A stretch of DNA of 64,000 nucleotides from Circinella umbellata (GCA_025093555.1 JAIWNF010000019.1:124001-188000); one strand, 5' to 3'; positions 37,692-50,932 are shown, counted from the stretch's first letter. Numbers and translations are program-made. Notes: generated from the sequence alone by a model not told the origin.

Positions 37692-38663
37692 ATGTTTACT
37701 AGATTTATAATAATAGTTTTTTTATTCTTTGTATTTCCGCTCCAATACGTAAAGAGAAAAAGATGATTCCATGTAGCATATGTACTTATAGGTCGAATTC
37801 GACGGTCACTTGGAATTGGCCAGAGATTTACCGCGATTAATCCCATACATTCATAGATCGTAATAAACTGTTTTTGGCAAAGAAAAAAAATACAGTTATT
37901 ACTGGCCCGCTTAATAATATTATAAAGCTACCATATTATAGAAATAAGTTTTCAGAAACATTTTCTTACGTACGTATCTATCACTAACTAAAAATTATTA
38001 GCTCCATCTTTTTTTATTGACAAGTATGGGGCATTCCATCTTAAATAACCAAAAATTTTTGATGTTTCAATTTTTTGGAGGTTAAACTCGTTTCGTTATT
38101 TAATAGAAAGAAGAATATCTATCATATATGCCAATTCTTTTAAAATCATATGTATATTTTTCTGATCCGTTTTGTGTCAATACTGTACATAGTCTAGCTA
38201 TACGCTCCGATACCTATAACATCATGTATGTATGTTTATAATGATAATAAACCTCTGTTAAAGTACCCTTACTTGTTAAATGATACTTTATTGAGATTCA
38301 TGTTTAAATTCTTCAAAGATTTATATACCCAGGAGTATATTGTCCCAATTCATTCTAGCAGATACCTAGTATCACTCAATCCGATCGCACTCACAGTGGG
38401 ATTTAAGATACATCATAGTTAAATGGCCATTATCTTCGATTCCTTCTTATAATGCATTTTTTTGTTCTCTGAAGCCATACTCCTAAGAACCTGGTAGGTG
38501 TTCCACACAATAAAGATAATCATTAGTTGGATCCATTTACAATCTTCTATCCAGTTTTTTCTTGCATTATATAATGCATATTTAGACTATAAGTTATATA
38601 CATTTTAAGGTATGAAAGAGAACGATATTTCTATAGAGCTGATCAAAACTAATTTTACTACTT

Positions 38664-39366
38664 ATGCTTAGGAGGAGTGATCAGCAATCATTAGCTTCAT
38701 CCAGTCGACAAAATGAAGAACGGTATTTATCAAGTGATGGATCTATAAAAAAGATACTTGGAGTAAAACCAGATATGCTCATCGCCAAGGATATGCTTGA
38801 ATTTGGGTCGGCAGAACAAGGATATTTTGATGGAAATAGGGTAGGAAGCAAGGAGCTGTTAAAAAGATTTATAAATTACCAAAGACAATGAAGGATATGT
38901 TGCTGCTGGGGTCAGAAATGTATAATAATGAGAATTGTTTTCAAACTCTACGTGTCATACTCGTAAGTAGTTAAAGCTCTTCCAACTACGTTATCGAGGG
39001 CCCACTATTAATGCTATATTCAATTTAGATCTACGAGTGACACCCTTAGTAATGAATGTATCCGATGGATATATCTGCCGTGTTAAACCTCTAAAGCAAC
39101 AAAAGATTTCCATGGAGTTAGCAAATTTTTATGATATTTTTATTCCTTTCCTTATGGATGTGTACAAGATGAAGGTAAAATAGCAGGAATATAATTTTGA
39201 AACACATTTTATTTAAGATTTTGCTTGTTATTGTATATTATAGGACGTTGTAAAAAAAGCGAGTAAGAATATTATCAAGGCAGGAAGTTGCAGTAGTGAC
39301 AAAGACGATGATGAGGATAACAGCGGTGAAAAACGATCTGGGTTTGCTTCTGTAAAAGAAAACTAA
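38664..39366 (+). pseudogene. Frameshifted member of the uncharacterised family (right copy)
   Basis: Mirror of 15,163-15,865, now on the + strand with the same frame breaks. Its stop lies about 100 bp inside the outer palindrome edge, so the coding part is fully within the arm. Confidence 0.6.
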
Positions 39367-39465
39367 TAGTACCTACACCTCTTAATACAAGACAAATTAC
39401 AGAAAGATCAAGAAAGATAAATGCCAATGAAATAGAAAAATACATTGAAGCAAAGCGCTAGTCCT

Positions 39466-40625
39466 CGCCCATTGGTTATTTTTTCTCTACCACAATTTAC
39501 ATTTTGTGCCATAATATCAGTTAGCATTGTATAATTACTTTTTAACATATCTTATTAAAAACTACCTATAAACCTTATATTTGCAGGAGTTTTTGTTGCT
39601 TTGGTTTATACTCAACATTAGTAATACGAGCAAAAGAAAGAAGTAACAAATTTAGATTGCGTTTCGTCAAAAGGGCCTATATGGACATCTTACGTATTTG
39701 AATTTTAGAAATATACAAGTTGGAAAGAGTTGAAATCTTATCTGGCAAGAATGACAACATATACGAAAATTACCTGTATAGACTTAACCATTATTGATAG
39801 AAATCTCACGATACGTACGACGAAAGCAATTTATAAATGTGCGAATGCTTACATTTAAAAAAATCTGATAAGAAATCATTTTCTATCTGGATATAGTTTT
39901 TCTGTTGGTGGATAAATTCTCTTTTAGGACAATAACAATAACAACAAGGAGCTAATCCCCTTGTGTTACTCACATTTTCATTCTTTTTATATATTATGTA
40001 CAAGGAGCTACACACCATTCTTAAAAGAATTATACGTTGTTATACGTAGTGCGTATCATGATGAACTCACGATATAATGTATGATTATGTAAAAACTGTA
40101 TTTGTGAAACTATGCTTCCTATCAATGCATGAGAATTTGTTCACTATCATCACTCATTTGATATGTTTCATGATAAATCTTATTGATTGGTTATTTTGTA
40201 TAATAATAAAGATAGCCAAATATAATCAAGCATTGTACGTGTCCATCTATGTTGTTAAAGAAGAGTAAGGAAATGGTTCAAGATACAAATATACTCAAAG
40301 AACCCTTAAATGAAATAAAAACATAATGAATGATCTATAAAAATATACAATGAAGGGAGTTTCGGTGCGTAATACCGCGGAGTTGATTGGCTTGGTCATG
40401 CACGCAGCAACAATTCATTGAACTCTTTTAACAAGGCTTTGGGAAAAATGACCCACATTTTCTTTTTCACCTTTATAATTCTTTTCTTCTATTCTTGTTA
40501 CTTTATCATATTTCTTGTCCTTTTATTTTAATATTCATTTTATATAATTTTTTTTTTTAAATTTCTCATATTATTCAGAATACATAAATACTTTCAAAAA
40601 TATTCAATAAAAACATACACACAAT
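39466..40625. other. Intergenic region, right flank of palindrome
   Basis: The first ~100 bp retain weak similarity to the left flank of the palindrome (15,063 going outward). The rest holds only short motif-free frames. From about 40,470 it becomes pyrimidine-rich and leads into the PNRC-motif gene. Confidence 0.5.
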
Positions 40626-41280
40626 ATGACACTTGCAACTACTATTTCTAAATCAACATCTACAACAACAAAATCACCTTTACCTCAACGTTCGAAATCT
40701 TTACAATTAAATGAACATGCCGTTTTACCAACATCAAGAAAACCCAGCAAAAAGAAATCGTCTGAACATCAAAGACCCACTATCTCTCACAATAATAAAC
40801 GGCAGAGCCGTAGTGATAGTGAATTGAGTAAAAGGTATATACTATTTCGTGCGAATGAATAGCACAATAAAAACAAACACACGTTTTGAAACCAATACAT
40901 AAATATTATGATATATAAATAGTACAACAACCATGCTACGAACCCCTCAACGTCGAAGACGTTCAAATAGTGCTGCCGTTGTACGTTCAAACTATGCGGG
41001 ACCTGTTTTTAATAATGCTCCTGAACCAAGTTCATTACCTTTACCTGCTTTTTTATCACCCCAGCCTTATCATCATCAGCAATTATTCTTATCAGCAACA
41101 CCAACTCAGCTTCCTCAACGTCCACGTACCGTTTCTTTTCATACCATTGAAGAGCATAAACCACGTACTTATTTTCCTAGTAAAATGGTGACAGCACGTC
41201 CTCCTCAGTCATCAGATCCTTCTTTGATTGAATTACAACAACGTTTATGTTCAGTATTGAAATTGGGTGCTTCACCTTGA
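40626..41280 (+). CDS. PNRC-motif protein, likely mRNA-decapping cofactor
   Basis: Two exons (40626-40834, 40923-41280) give 188 residues, almost entirely low-complexity, basic and Ser/Pro-rich. The recognisable part is YAGPVFNNAPEPSSLPLPAF in the second exon. It resembles the PNRC/EDC1-type short linear motif, in which a YAGxxFxxSPxPxxLPxP sequence is followed in such proteins by a Dcp1-binding proline-rich segment. The C-terminus ends IELQQRLCSVLKLGASP, a short amphipathic helix seen in relatives. Such proteins activate Dcp1-Dcp2 decapping of mRNA in the cytoplasm. The assignment rests on the motif alone; the function is inferred. The splice junction (AG/T) restores SKS and is needed to keep the frame open. 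Confidence 0.68.
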
Positions 41281-44200
41281 ATAACGATCGTTCATTAAAT
41301 TTCTTATCATTAACATACGAGAAAAGTCAACAAAACAAACAACAGTCTATTCGTCGCTTCTTTTTTGTATACACCACAACAATCATACCCCTTCTCTTCT
41401 TCTTAGCACCTTTTAGCTTTTCATTTTCTTTTATTGTTTTCTTTGTATATATTTTCTCGTTCTTTCCTTGCCGTTTACGTTGTTTTTTTTTGGATAAAAC
41501 TGTTTTTTATTAATCATCATATCCAAAGATTAGGTCAATATATCTTCCAATACTCATGCCAACAAACCAAACCCCTTTAAAATCCACAAACTCTCTTTTT
41601 TACCACAGACCACTTTTTTTTATATATAACAACTCACACCACTCACCACCCCCCCCCTTTTTTTATCTACCCCTATTCTCTCTCTTTCAATATATTCCCC
41701 TTCTTTGCTTCTTTTGTTCAAAAAGAAACACATCACATATTTTTTTTTGCTCTCTCGAAGCTTTGCTACCCCACTCATTCCATTCGTTTACTTCACCTTC
41801 TAGTTTTTTCTTTTTATTGTGTTAAAGTTTAACAAATAATAACAATTTAGCGCAAAAAAAAGGAAAAATTGTGCTCTTTCCACTCATTTATCTTAAAAAA
41901 AGTAATGTTTTTTTTTTGTTGTTACTTGGCATGTGTAATTATAAAACGAGAATTCTATTTTAAGACTTTTAGGTTGTTGTTGTTGTAATGTGTGCAACAA
42001 CAATAACACTAAGAGCCAAGTTAAATTCATCAAGTATGCAGAGGTAGTGCTAATTAAAATACTTTTACTTTATTATTTAATTTTTCTATTATTATGATGA
42101 ATAAGATCTTGAATTCCAAGATTGTCATTATTCCTTATTCAAGAGCACAAGTAGCACCAGATGTAACTGATAATACATAAGTAAAACACATTTTTTCAGA
42201 TCAATGTCAGAAAAAAAAAAGCATGTATTATCTAAATACTTATGTAATTGCTTTTCTCCTTCTAATTTTATATAACTTATAAAGATGAGAAAAGATATAT
42301 TTTTTTGGCTTTTTCTTAATAGGAATGGCAGTAGTGTAATTAATATATGATAAACATGATAATAACAATGTAATTCAATATAGATTTAATTTTTTATTAA
42401 CTCCTAAAAAATGTAGCACATTTATAAAGTTTGACAATTTGGTAACAAAGCAACAAAAGAAGAATGTGGCATGACAAAAAATCATTGTAATTTTTGTTAC
42501 TATGGAAACCAGACATTTTCTCTCTCTCTCTTTTTAAGTATTTTCTCTAATGTGTATCTTTTTATTGGAAGATCTATCAATTTGATCGATAACTTATAAG
42601 TATGTTTGTAATAGTATCATATTCATAATATGGTGTAGATCCCCCTCCTGATTTGAGTAACTCCCCTTGGCTTTTTTTTTTTTGCCACCTCACAGATACA
42701 TAAAGGAAGGAAATATATGTAACCTTTCTTTCTATCATTATAATCCGTTTACATATAGCCGACTTTTTTTCCCTTCTACTCGCTGCTTGAAAAGAAAAAC
42801 TATACGCACAAATAAGTCAAAGAATTAATAACTAACTAGACATATTGAAAAAAAGCCAATCTCGTTTCTACTTTCAATTTATATGTTATTATTTTAATAT
42901 ACAATGACGACATAAAGCCGGATCGCCTAAAAAAAATCGTAGCAAAGCGGAGCACAAACCTCAGTTCCTGTTTTTTCTTTCTTTCTGTCCTACGCTGCAC
43001 TGCATGGTAACTTTTTGAAAAGATATTTTCTTTTTTTCACTCAGAATGCATGGAATGATGATAAGCATGAAAATTCGTGACCCACTTTTATTTTTATTTT
43101 ACATATTTGATGTCTCTTGCAAATAAATATAAATAAATATTTCTTGAAAATCTATGAGCTATATTTTTCTGTATCGTATTTTTTTTTTTTTTTTTAGAAA
43201 AAGGACCTTTCCCTAAAGTGGCAATGACTTTTCGATCCAGACTCATATAAGTTATTTGTGAAGGGGCTTTGTAATACGACTATCTTGTAATAAAATGAAC
43301 AGGGCAAAGTTCATTATTTATTATTTTTAATAAGAAAAAAAAAGCTCCGTTCATACACTAGTAAAAATAAGAATAGAAACAAACCATATCCTATAATAAA
43401 TATATTTTACTTTGTATTTTATGGGAGTTTAGACGAATTATCATTACCTCCAAGGGAACCAAAGGAGACACGGAGGGAGAAAGTAAAAAAAAAAAAACGA
43501 GATAGTGATGATTATAAAATTGTGCGTCATATGCTAACATTAAGAAATAAAGTTTTCAATACGATCTTTAATTTTCGTTTTCGTTAGTAAAGTAACAAGT
43601 ACACGATTCATGATGCTTAACAGTATTCATCACCTTTGTATAAATACTATCTTCAAACGATTTATATTATTTAGTATTAAAATTTAAAAAAGAAAGAATT
43701 TAAAGAAAAAAAAAAGCATCTGTTTGTATATACTTTTTGAATATAAATATATTTATTTATTTAGCCAAACAATCAATTAATGTGTGTCTCATTTTTTCTT
43801 TTATATTGGATGCATATATAGATGGTATGTATTTTATTTTATTTTATGCATTAACAACCACACGGACTACTTTATAAATGTTCTTAAGATAGCACTTAAA
43901 GATATTTTATTATCTACTTAAAAAAACCCCAGGTTTGGATTTTCATTTGAATTTTACTTACCATGAAAAACGGTGCTACTATAACGATGATAACAATATA
44001 ATAAATATAATAATAATAATAAATAAATTGTAGGATACACTATTATATCCGCGTGACGTTTTAAAGGGTTACACATTTTTCAGAAAGTGATATTTTTTTG
44101 AGGTACCGATATGAAAAATGGTTGGACAAAAGGAAAACCATGTAGGAGTGAAATATTTCATTCTTTCAGTGCAACAACTTTAACGGAAACCATCGCATGA

Positions 44201-44365
44201 CCTGAGCCATTTTGTCCTTCTCTTTCTTTCTCTTTTTCTTTTTTATACATACTTTCTTTTTCTTCTTCCCAAACTTCTCTTTCTCTTCTTTTTCTTAATA
44301 CTTTACAAGCAGGAAGCTACTTTTTATAAATTTATTATCATATAGTGAAAGAAGAATCCTTGTAA
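41281..44365. other. Intergenic region with pyrimidine-rich 3' tract
   Basis: The first ~550 bp (41,281-41,830) are strongly C/T-rich on the + strand, probably the 3' UTR of the PNRC-motif gene. The middle 2.3 kb is AT-rich with no recognisable gene. The last 150 bp (about 44,215-44,300) are again T/C-rich and form the leader of the CLIP-170-like gene. Confidence 0.5.
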
Positions 44366-47300
44366 ATGTCAAGAATACCTGGTGCCAATAGTAGTGGCAT
44401 CCCCCCACCTGCTACTACGAAAAGACTTTCACGACAACCATCACTAGACTTGAGACGGAGAAAGCATCATCCGGACCAAGCGCCACCACCAGTTCCAGCC
44501 TTAAAATCTTCCAAATCATCCCGCCTTTCACGTACCTCCATCTCATCTTATGACGAAGTGGAATCACCAACTTCTGCAGTTTCACGTTATTCTGTATCTT
44601 CGTTTGGCTCTGCTGGAACTGCAATGACCTCACCTCGAACCTCATTTACAATTTCACCAAAACCAACAATAGTCACAACTCGTCAAAGACCTCAATCAAA
44701 ACAACCACCTTCAGCAGGCCCAATAAGTCCTATTCAACGAAGTAATAGTAGTAACGGTCAACTTCGCGTTGGAGAACGTGTTGCAGTTGATTCGATGGGT
44801 ATCGTTGGTACCTTACAATTCTTGGGTACAACTCACTTTAAAGAAGGTGTTTGGGCTGGTATTCAACTGGATATTGTCGGTACTGGTAAAAACGATGGTT
44901 CCGTTAAAGGGTAGGTATCACTCTCGGAAGAGAGTCTATCTTTCTCTCTTTTTTTTTTTTCGTCCTGAGTTTTTTTTTTATAATATAATATAAGAGAGTA
45001 AGGAGTATTAAAAATTATACTTGTCTATTTAATAATTTTTTTTAGTACACGTTATTTTGCTTGTCCACCAGAGACAGGGTTATTTGTACAGGCATCAAAA
45101 GTAGCATCACTAAATGATGGTATTAGATCACCCTCTCCACCAACTCAACGTGTTGGATCTCGAGCTGCACGTTATGTGGGCATGACAGCTTCTCAACTTA
45201 CTCGTTCAAAAAGATCTTCATCTTCCGCCTCAACTACCCGTTCAGCAGCGGGCGTTCGTCGTTCGGTAGCAGCACCACCAGCTTCCGTTCAATCGCCAAC
45301 CCCGACCCGTCGTAGTACCAGCAGTAATAACCATGGTACAACAGAAAAACAACACCACCAACATAATGGTATTCCGTCTCCTGCTATGACGCCTACCAAT
45401 CATAGTTTACATGATGAGTTTGACGACGAAATGCATGAGATGCTTACAGATACTCCTGTTCCTGCCAACTTACCTTCCACCAATGAAGAACCTATTGATC
45501 CTCATGCTCGCTTGGAACGTATGCTTGGTGAAGCTATTTCACAAGCCCCCGATCAGGCTGTCATGCGTTTACAACAACTTCAAGTTCGTGTTGAAGTATT
45601 GGAAGCCGAAAACAAGTTCCTTAAACTTGAAAATGCACAAAATAAAACAGCAGAGCAAATTTTGGAGCGTTCTGTTGTACTTCGTAAATCCGCTCATGAT
45701 GGCAAAGGAGGTGGCGAAGGAGGCAATGAAAACAGCGACGAATCTTATTTCACTTTGGAAGGTCACAAAGCTATTGTAGAGGAAATTAAACAAGAGCATG
45801 AACAAAAACGTAAATCATGGGATCAGGAAAAAGATCATATTCAGTCCTCCATTAAGAAGTTGGAGCATAAGGTGACTGAATTGGAACAAGAACAACAAGA
45901 GTTGAAAAAAGAACGTGATCAACTTCAAGAACAAGTCACTCAAATACGTAAAGAAAAGGTGGCTGTGGAACATCGAGTACAAGAATTGGAACAGCAAGTC
46001 ACAATGGCAGAAGCTAATGTTGCTGCTCTTCAAGCATCCAAAAATGTCATGACCACATCCAACTTTTATTCAGATGATCCAGGAGAAATGCGTGAACGGC
46101 AAATGCAAATGGAAATTGAAATGGAAGAAGTGCATGAAAAAATGGCGTCATTAATGGAATCCATGCGTGCAAAAGATATGTTTTTGGGTACTTTATCTGA
46201 ACAAGTCGAAATGCATCGCAATATGGCAGAAGAACGAGAACGAGAGGTTCGTCGTACCAAGGCCGATTGTGATCGTCATCAACGTGAAAAGGAACGACTG
46301 CGTGAAGAAGTTCAAGAACTTGAAGAAAAATGGTTACAGCATCAAAATTGTGCTTCACAAGACGAATATAATAAGCTCAAGAGTGAATTGAGTCAAGCCA
46401 AGGAACATTTGAATCGTGAAACGGCCAATGTGGAAGATTATAGAAAACGTATTGAACAACTGGATCAATCCGTGGAAGAACTAAAGAAAGCCGGTATGGA
46501 AAGTATCGAACTTTATGAAAGTTCTGTGGAATTACATCGTGTTGATATGGAAGCCATCAATGCCCGTTTGATGGACGAACAGCGTAAAGTAAATTCCTTG
46601 GAATCCGAACGGGAAGAACTTCGTAAAGCAGGTGTAGAAGCCATCGAAGCCTATGAGGCTACCATGGAAGAATTGAAAAAAGAAATGTCGAGCACAAATG
46701 ATAAACAGACTCAAGAAAGGGAAGAGTTACATAATACTATTGCTAAACTCAAACAAGAAATTGAACAATTGGTGAATGCCCGCGATAAGTCAGATGAGGT
46801 TGAAAAGATCAAGAGTGTTTGGGAAAGCGAACGTCAACGATTGATGGAGAATATTGAAATAAACTCTCAAGCTTTTGCCAAAGAAAAGCAACTTTATGAA
46901 ACACTCAAAAACGAAGCGGACAAACTGCGTGATCAAGTCAAACAAAGCGACAAATTAGCCAAAGAGAATGAAAAGCTACAAGAGCAAGCTACGCGCTTGC
47001 AAGGAGATTATGAGGAGCAGCGCAATGTGAGTTCCAAATACTTGCAGGATGTACGTGCAGCAGTAGAAAGTCAGAAAAAGACCGAAGGTGAATTACGGCG
47101 TTTAAATGAAGCCAAAGAAAAGGCTGAACGTGATTTACAAACAACTCAGGAGAGTTTAAATAGAGCCGAAGGTGCATTAACTGATTTACGCAAGTATGGT
47201 GCTGATACTGATTCGTTGACCAAAGAACGTGAACAGCGCGGTAAAGAACTTACCATGTTACGTCAAGAAATCGAAAAGTTGGAAGCACAAAATGCTATGC

Positions 47301-48173
47301 TCAGCAAACAAAAGCAACAAGCCGAATTGCTATTATCTTCTTCTGGTGATGCCAATGCGGGAGATAGCAAGAAGCAAGTCGAAAGTCTTCAAGTTGAAAA
47401 TAAGCGTCTTACCAAAGAAATCAAAACTTTGGGTGAAACTCACAAACAAGTACAAAACGAATGCATGAAACTTATGGAAGAAGTTGAAAAGTTACATTCT
47501 GAAGAACCTGCTACACCTTCTGGTTTGGACGATTGTCAAAATGATCAAGAACGTATTGAGCGATTGCAAAAACAATTGAATGATGCTAAACGACAAATTG
47601 AAGTCACAACGGTCAAGCAGAATACAGAATTACGCCAACTCAAGGAAAAACAAGCAGATGAAGAACGGGCTCATCAACAACAACTAACTGCTTTGAACCG
47701 CGATATTGCCGATCTGGAATCGTTGATTGAATCCAAGATTTTTAAGGAATCTGATCTCGAAGAAGCTTTGGAAAAGGAACGAAAACAAGCATCTCGACTT
47801 AAGAATGAATTGGCAGATATGAAGCAAACATTGAAGCAACAGCAACAAAATAATGATACATTGAGCAAGAGCAGCAGCAGCAGTAGTAGCAATGGTCCGC
47901 ATACAGATGACGGACCATTTTGTGAAATCTGTGAAGTGGCGGGCCATACTATTTACACGTGCAAAGCAGTATTACCACCCAGTAATAGTAATACTAAGAA
48001 TACCGACACTGAAAGACCTGTAAGTAACATGAAAAACAATTGCTGTTATAATTCAGTTGTGTATAAACATAAAATACTTATATCATTTGTATCATTTATA
48101 GTATTGTGAAAACTGTGACGATTACGGATTGCATACAACAATCCATTGTCCAAACCAAAACGAAACCTATTAA
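44366..48173 (+). CDS. CLIP-170-type microtubule plus-end protein
   Basis: Three exons (44366-44910, 45046-48019, 48102-48173) give 1,196 residues. A basic Ser/Pro-rich head (about residues 1-128), typical for microtubule binding, is followed by one CAP-Gly domain (about 130-205) with the GKNDGSVKG signature, GVWAGIQLD and FVQASKV. A second Ser/Thr-rich linker follows, then a very long heptad-rich coiled coil (about 330-1,110) for dimerisation. Near the C-terminus are two zinc knuckles, CEICEVAGHTIYTC (about 1,141-1,155) and CENCDDYGLHTTIHC, and the protein ends NETY, like the acidic-aromatic tail that CAP-Gly and EB1-type domains bind. The split of the second knuckle onto a separate last exon is supported by the open frame and exact phase. 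It tracks growing microtubule ends and links them to dynein/dynactin in relatives. The single CAP-Gly matches fungal rather than animal CLIPs. Confidence 0.93.
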
Positions 48174-48703
48174 AATAATCAACTGTTCTCTTCCCTTGAC
48201 CTAACTTATCTATATATATATATATATATTCAACTCTCACTCCCTCTCTTTTCTCTTGTGTAAAATTCCATAAATTCTTCTTGTGTGATACCTGAAAAAG
48301 ATGGATTGTAATGAATTCTCTTTTTGAAAAAATATCTTTTATATATATATTTTATACATTCCCCTCTTCTTCTACTACTATTACTACTTGTACATGTTTC
48401 CTCTCTCTTTCTCTCTCTCTACTATCTGACCCTTTCGATATACCTTCATTTTCATATTATTTGTTGTTTTTTCTTCTTATTTCTCATTTTTGTAATTCTT
48501 TTTGGTTTTGTGAAATCCATTATAAAACACTTCTCTCTTTCTGAGGCTAACTTTTTCAATGTCGTACAAAGTACTAAATGATCGTACAACAATTACCAAC
48601 CCATTAAAAAAACAAACTTTTTAGTCTCTTTTTTTCTTTGTCTATTTGCTTTCTTTCCTCTCTTTTTATTTTTTTTTTTCATCACTTACATTTTTTCTTC
48701 ATC
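48174..48703. other. Short intergenic region, T/C-rich
   Basis: The 3' UTR of the CLIP-170-like gene, with an (AT)n run near 48,212-48,230, is followed by a pyrimidine-rich leader for the coactosin-like gene. No gene seen. Confidence 0.5.
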
Positions 48704-50651
48704 ATGTGTGATGTATCTGATCCCAAAATCGCCCAAGCTTACGCTGAAATTGAACAAAGCGAGGAGACTAACTGGTATGAGAGATATAAAAATAAATTTA
48801 TTAGCGCGACTTGATTAAAATAAAAAGGACAAGGTCATCTTATTTTTTTTTTTATTGTCATGACAATGATATAATAAAGGTTGATTCTCGGTTACAATGA
48901 TACTCGCGATGTCATTTCACTTTATTCTAAAGGTTCTGGTGGCTTAAGGTAAATAAAAACAAGCATTATTATAGCAAGTTATTTCTGTTGGTGTGAAAGG
49001 TCGGGGAGGTAATGATATATGGGGTAATAATTAAAGAAATTACATGTTTATTATTGTTAATGTAGTGAATTCCGTCAACACCTTTCAAATGAAGTGTTAT
49101 ATGGTTTCGTAAGAATCGATGGCCGCTTTATTCTTATAACCTGGGTATCAGAACAAGTCAGGTAAATAAATCATTAAGTGTCATACATATCTGTTTATAA
49201 AACCTAGATGCACCAATTCCAACGCAATTATATCATGACTAACCCAAAAATGTTTTTTTTTTCGTTTGTGAAAAAAAAAGTGGCGTGCGACGAGGTAACA
49301 AGATCATGCATCATTATCATTATCATCATGCTATAATATCTACACGATAAAAAAAAAGACTTACCATCCATCTTATCATAACTCATATAATAGCCCGAGC
49401 ACTAGTACATAGTCGATCCGTAGCAAACGTATTAAAATCACATAATGCTCAAATTACCGCCTCTTCACTTAACGATCTTAGTGACGCTAATATTCGTACA
49501 CGACTCAAGTTAAATGAAAATCAGGTACCGAACCGGTCTCGACCTCCATCCATGTCTGAACGTAAACGCTCTTCACTTGCTGCACGTCGTAAATCACAAC
49601 AAACGCCACCTCCAAATAATTCAGAACAAGTCGTTGATGAACCCGAATCTTTTGTCGAAGCCAGTGAAGATTTCCCACCTTCATTACAACAAGATAATGG
49701 AGAAACTTTAAAGCGCCAACAACGAGAAGAACAACTCTTGAAAGAAGCAGAAGAGGCAAAAAAGAAACAAGAAGCCACTGCAGCTGCAGCTGCAACACTT
49801 GAAAAGCAACAGCAACAACAAAAGGAGACTGAGGCTGCAAGACAGCATCAGGAACAGCAGGAACAGCAAAATCAACAACGTAAAAAGGAAGAAGCAGAAA
49901 GAAAAGCAATTGAAAAACAACAACGAAAAGAAGCAGAAAAACAGCGTAAAGAGCTGGAACAAAAACAATTAGAGGAGGCAGAAGCAGCAAAGAAACAAGA
50001 AGCGGAGTTTGCCGTCAAAAAGCAAAAGGAAGTAGAGGCAAAGAAAAAAGCTGAAGCTGAAGCTGCTGTACAGAAAAAGGCTGCTGAAGCTGAAGCAAAA
50101 AAGAAAGCAGAGGCAGAAAAACGTCGTTTGGAGGAACAAAAGGCTATGGAACGACGTATGAAGGAAGCAGAAAAAAATAAAGATGTTATGCTGTCCGGAT
50201 TTGCTTCCGTTCAACCGAATACAAGTCCGGTAAGTCATTTTTAATTTATATTATAAGTTGCTATGGTCATTAGATGAGACTAAAAAAAGAATACAATAAA
50301 TAGTTTTGGAGACGTCGATACTTTATAATCCGTGGCAAGAATTTAATTTTGTATCGTGATGAATTGGTAATGGAACAATTAGTGATTATAGAGAAAAATA
50401 TGTCTAGTTAGTAAGATACTAGTATTAATATATTTTATATTACAATTTATCCTTAGAACCCAAAACCTATTCATGTTATTGACTTAAGAACAGTGACACG
50501 TCTCAGTCCAATTGATCAAGAACGTGAAACTTTTGTGCCAAATGCATTTGTACTTGAAACCCAAAGTGAAGGCTCATATCAAGTTTTTGCGGGTAGCAAG
50601 AATGAATGCATGACCATTCTTACTGCACTTCAAACTGTAATTTCATCATAA
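48704..50651 (+). CDS. Coactosin-type ADF-H protein with coiled coil and PH-like tail
   Basis: Six exons (48704-48774, 48880-48948, 49066-49161, 49281-49294, 49394-50229, 50457-50651) give 426 residues. Residues 1 to about 125 form an ADF-homology fold of the coactosin/Abp1 type (NWLILGYNDTRDVISLYSKG, EVLYGFVRIDGRFILITWVS, VHSRSVANVLKSHNAQITAS), which binds actin filaments. A polar linker and about 150 residues rich in K/E/A/Q follow, likely a long single helix or coiled coil. The last 64 residues (PIHVIDLRTVTRL ... MTILTALQTVISS) look like the C-terminal half of a PH-like domain. Exon 4 is only 14 nt and is required for SGVRRARAL. Probably a cortical actin regulator; the domain combination is fungal. 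Same strand as, and directly downstream of, the microtubule protein. Confidence 0.85.
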
Positions 50652-50932
50652 ATGTTTTCATTCTCTTCGTAATATTTTTGTTTTCATACACTTAATTTAT
50701 TTTTTGCCCCACTCCTCGTTCTCCTCCTCCTCGTTTTCCTCCTCCTCGTTCTTCTCGTTCTCCTCCTCTCTCTTTCTCCATCTTACATAATAGCCTATTT
50801 TTCTCCATCATTTTAAATCATAAGTTCAACATGACCCTTTTAATTTTTTTTCTTTACAATTTATTATTATTACAAATATAGTATAGTATTATTAACATAA
50901 AATAACAAACAAACCATAAAAACAAATTTAAT

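Larger units (their letters stand above)
30920..39465 (-). repeat. Right arm of the giant palindrome (8.55 kb inverted repeat)
   Basis: Reverse complement of 15,064-23,609. The inner edge at 30,920 abuts a coding-like fragment. Past the outer edge at 39,465, weakly similar sequence can still be aligned with the left flank for roughly 100 bp (for example TTCTCTACC and ATTTTGT words in the same order). Confidence 0.97.

Noticed and set aside
15064..39465. Possible mating-type (sex) locus
   Set aside because: An inverted structure with a unique core suggested it, but there is no HMG-box gene, triose-phosphate transporter or RNA helicase, which mark the Mucorales sex locus.
15064..39465. Entire palindrome as one large autonomous transposon
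   Set aside because: No transposase, no target-site duplication at the outer edges, and the outer edges fade gradually, unlike transposon ends.
45569..47947. Several minus-strand frames opposite the CLIP-170-like gene
   Set aside because: Antisense shadows of a long coiled-coil coding exon.
49505..49990. 161-codon Leu/Val-rich minus-strand frame
   Set aside because: It is the antisense of the K/E/A/Q-rich helix of the coactosin-like protein; apparent hydrophobicity is a by-product of that composition.
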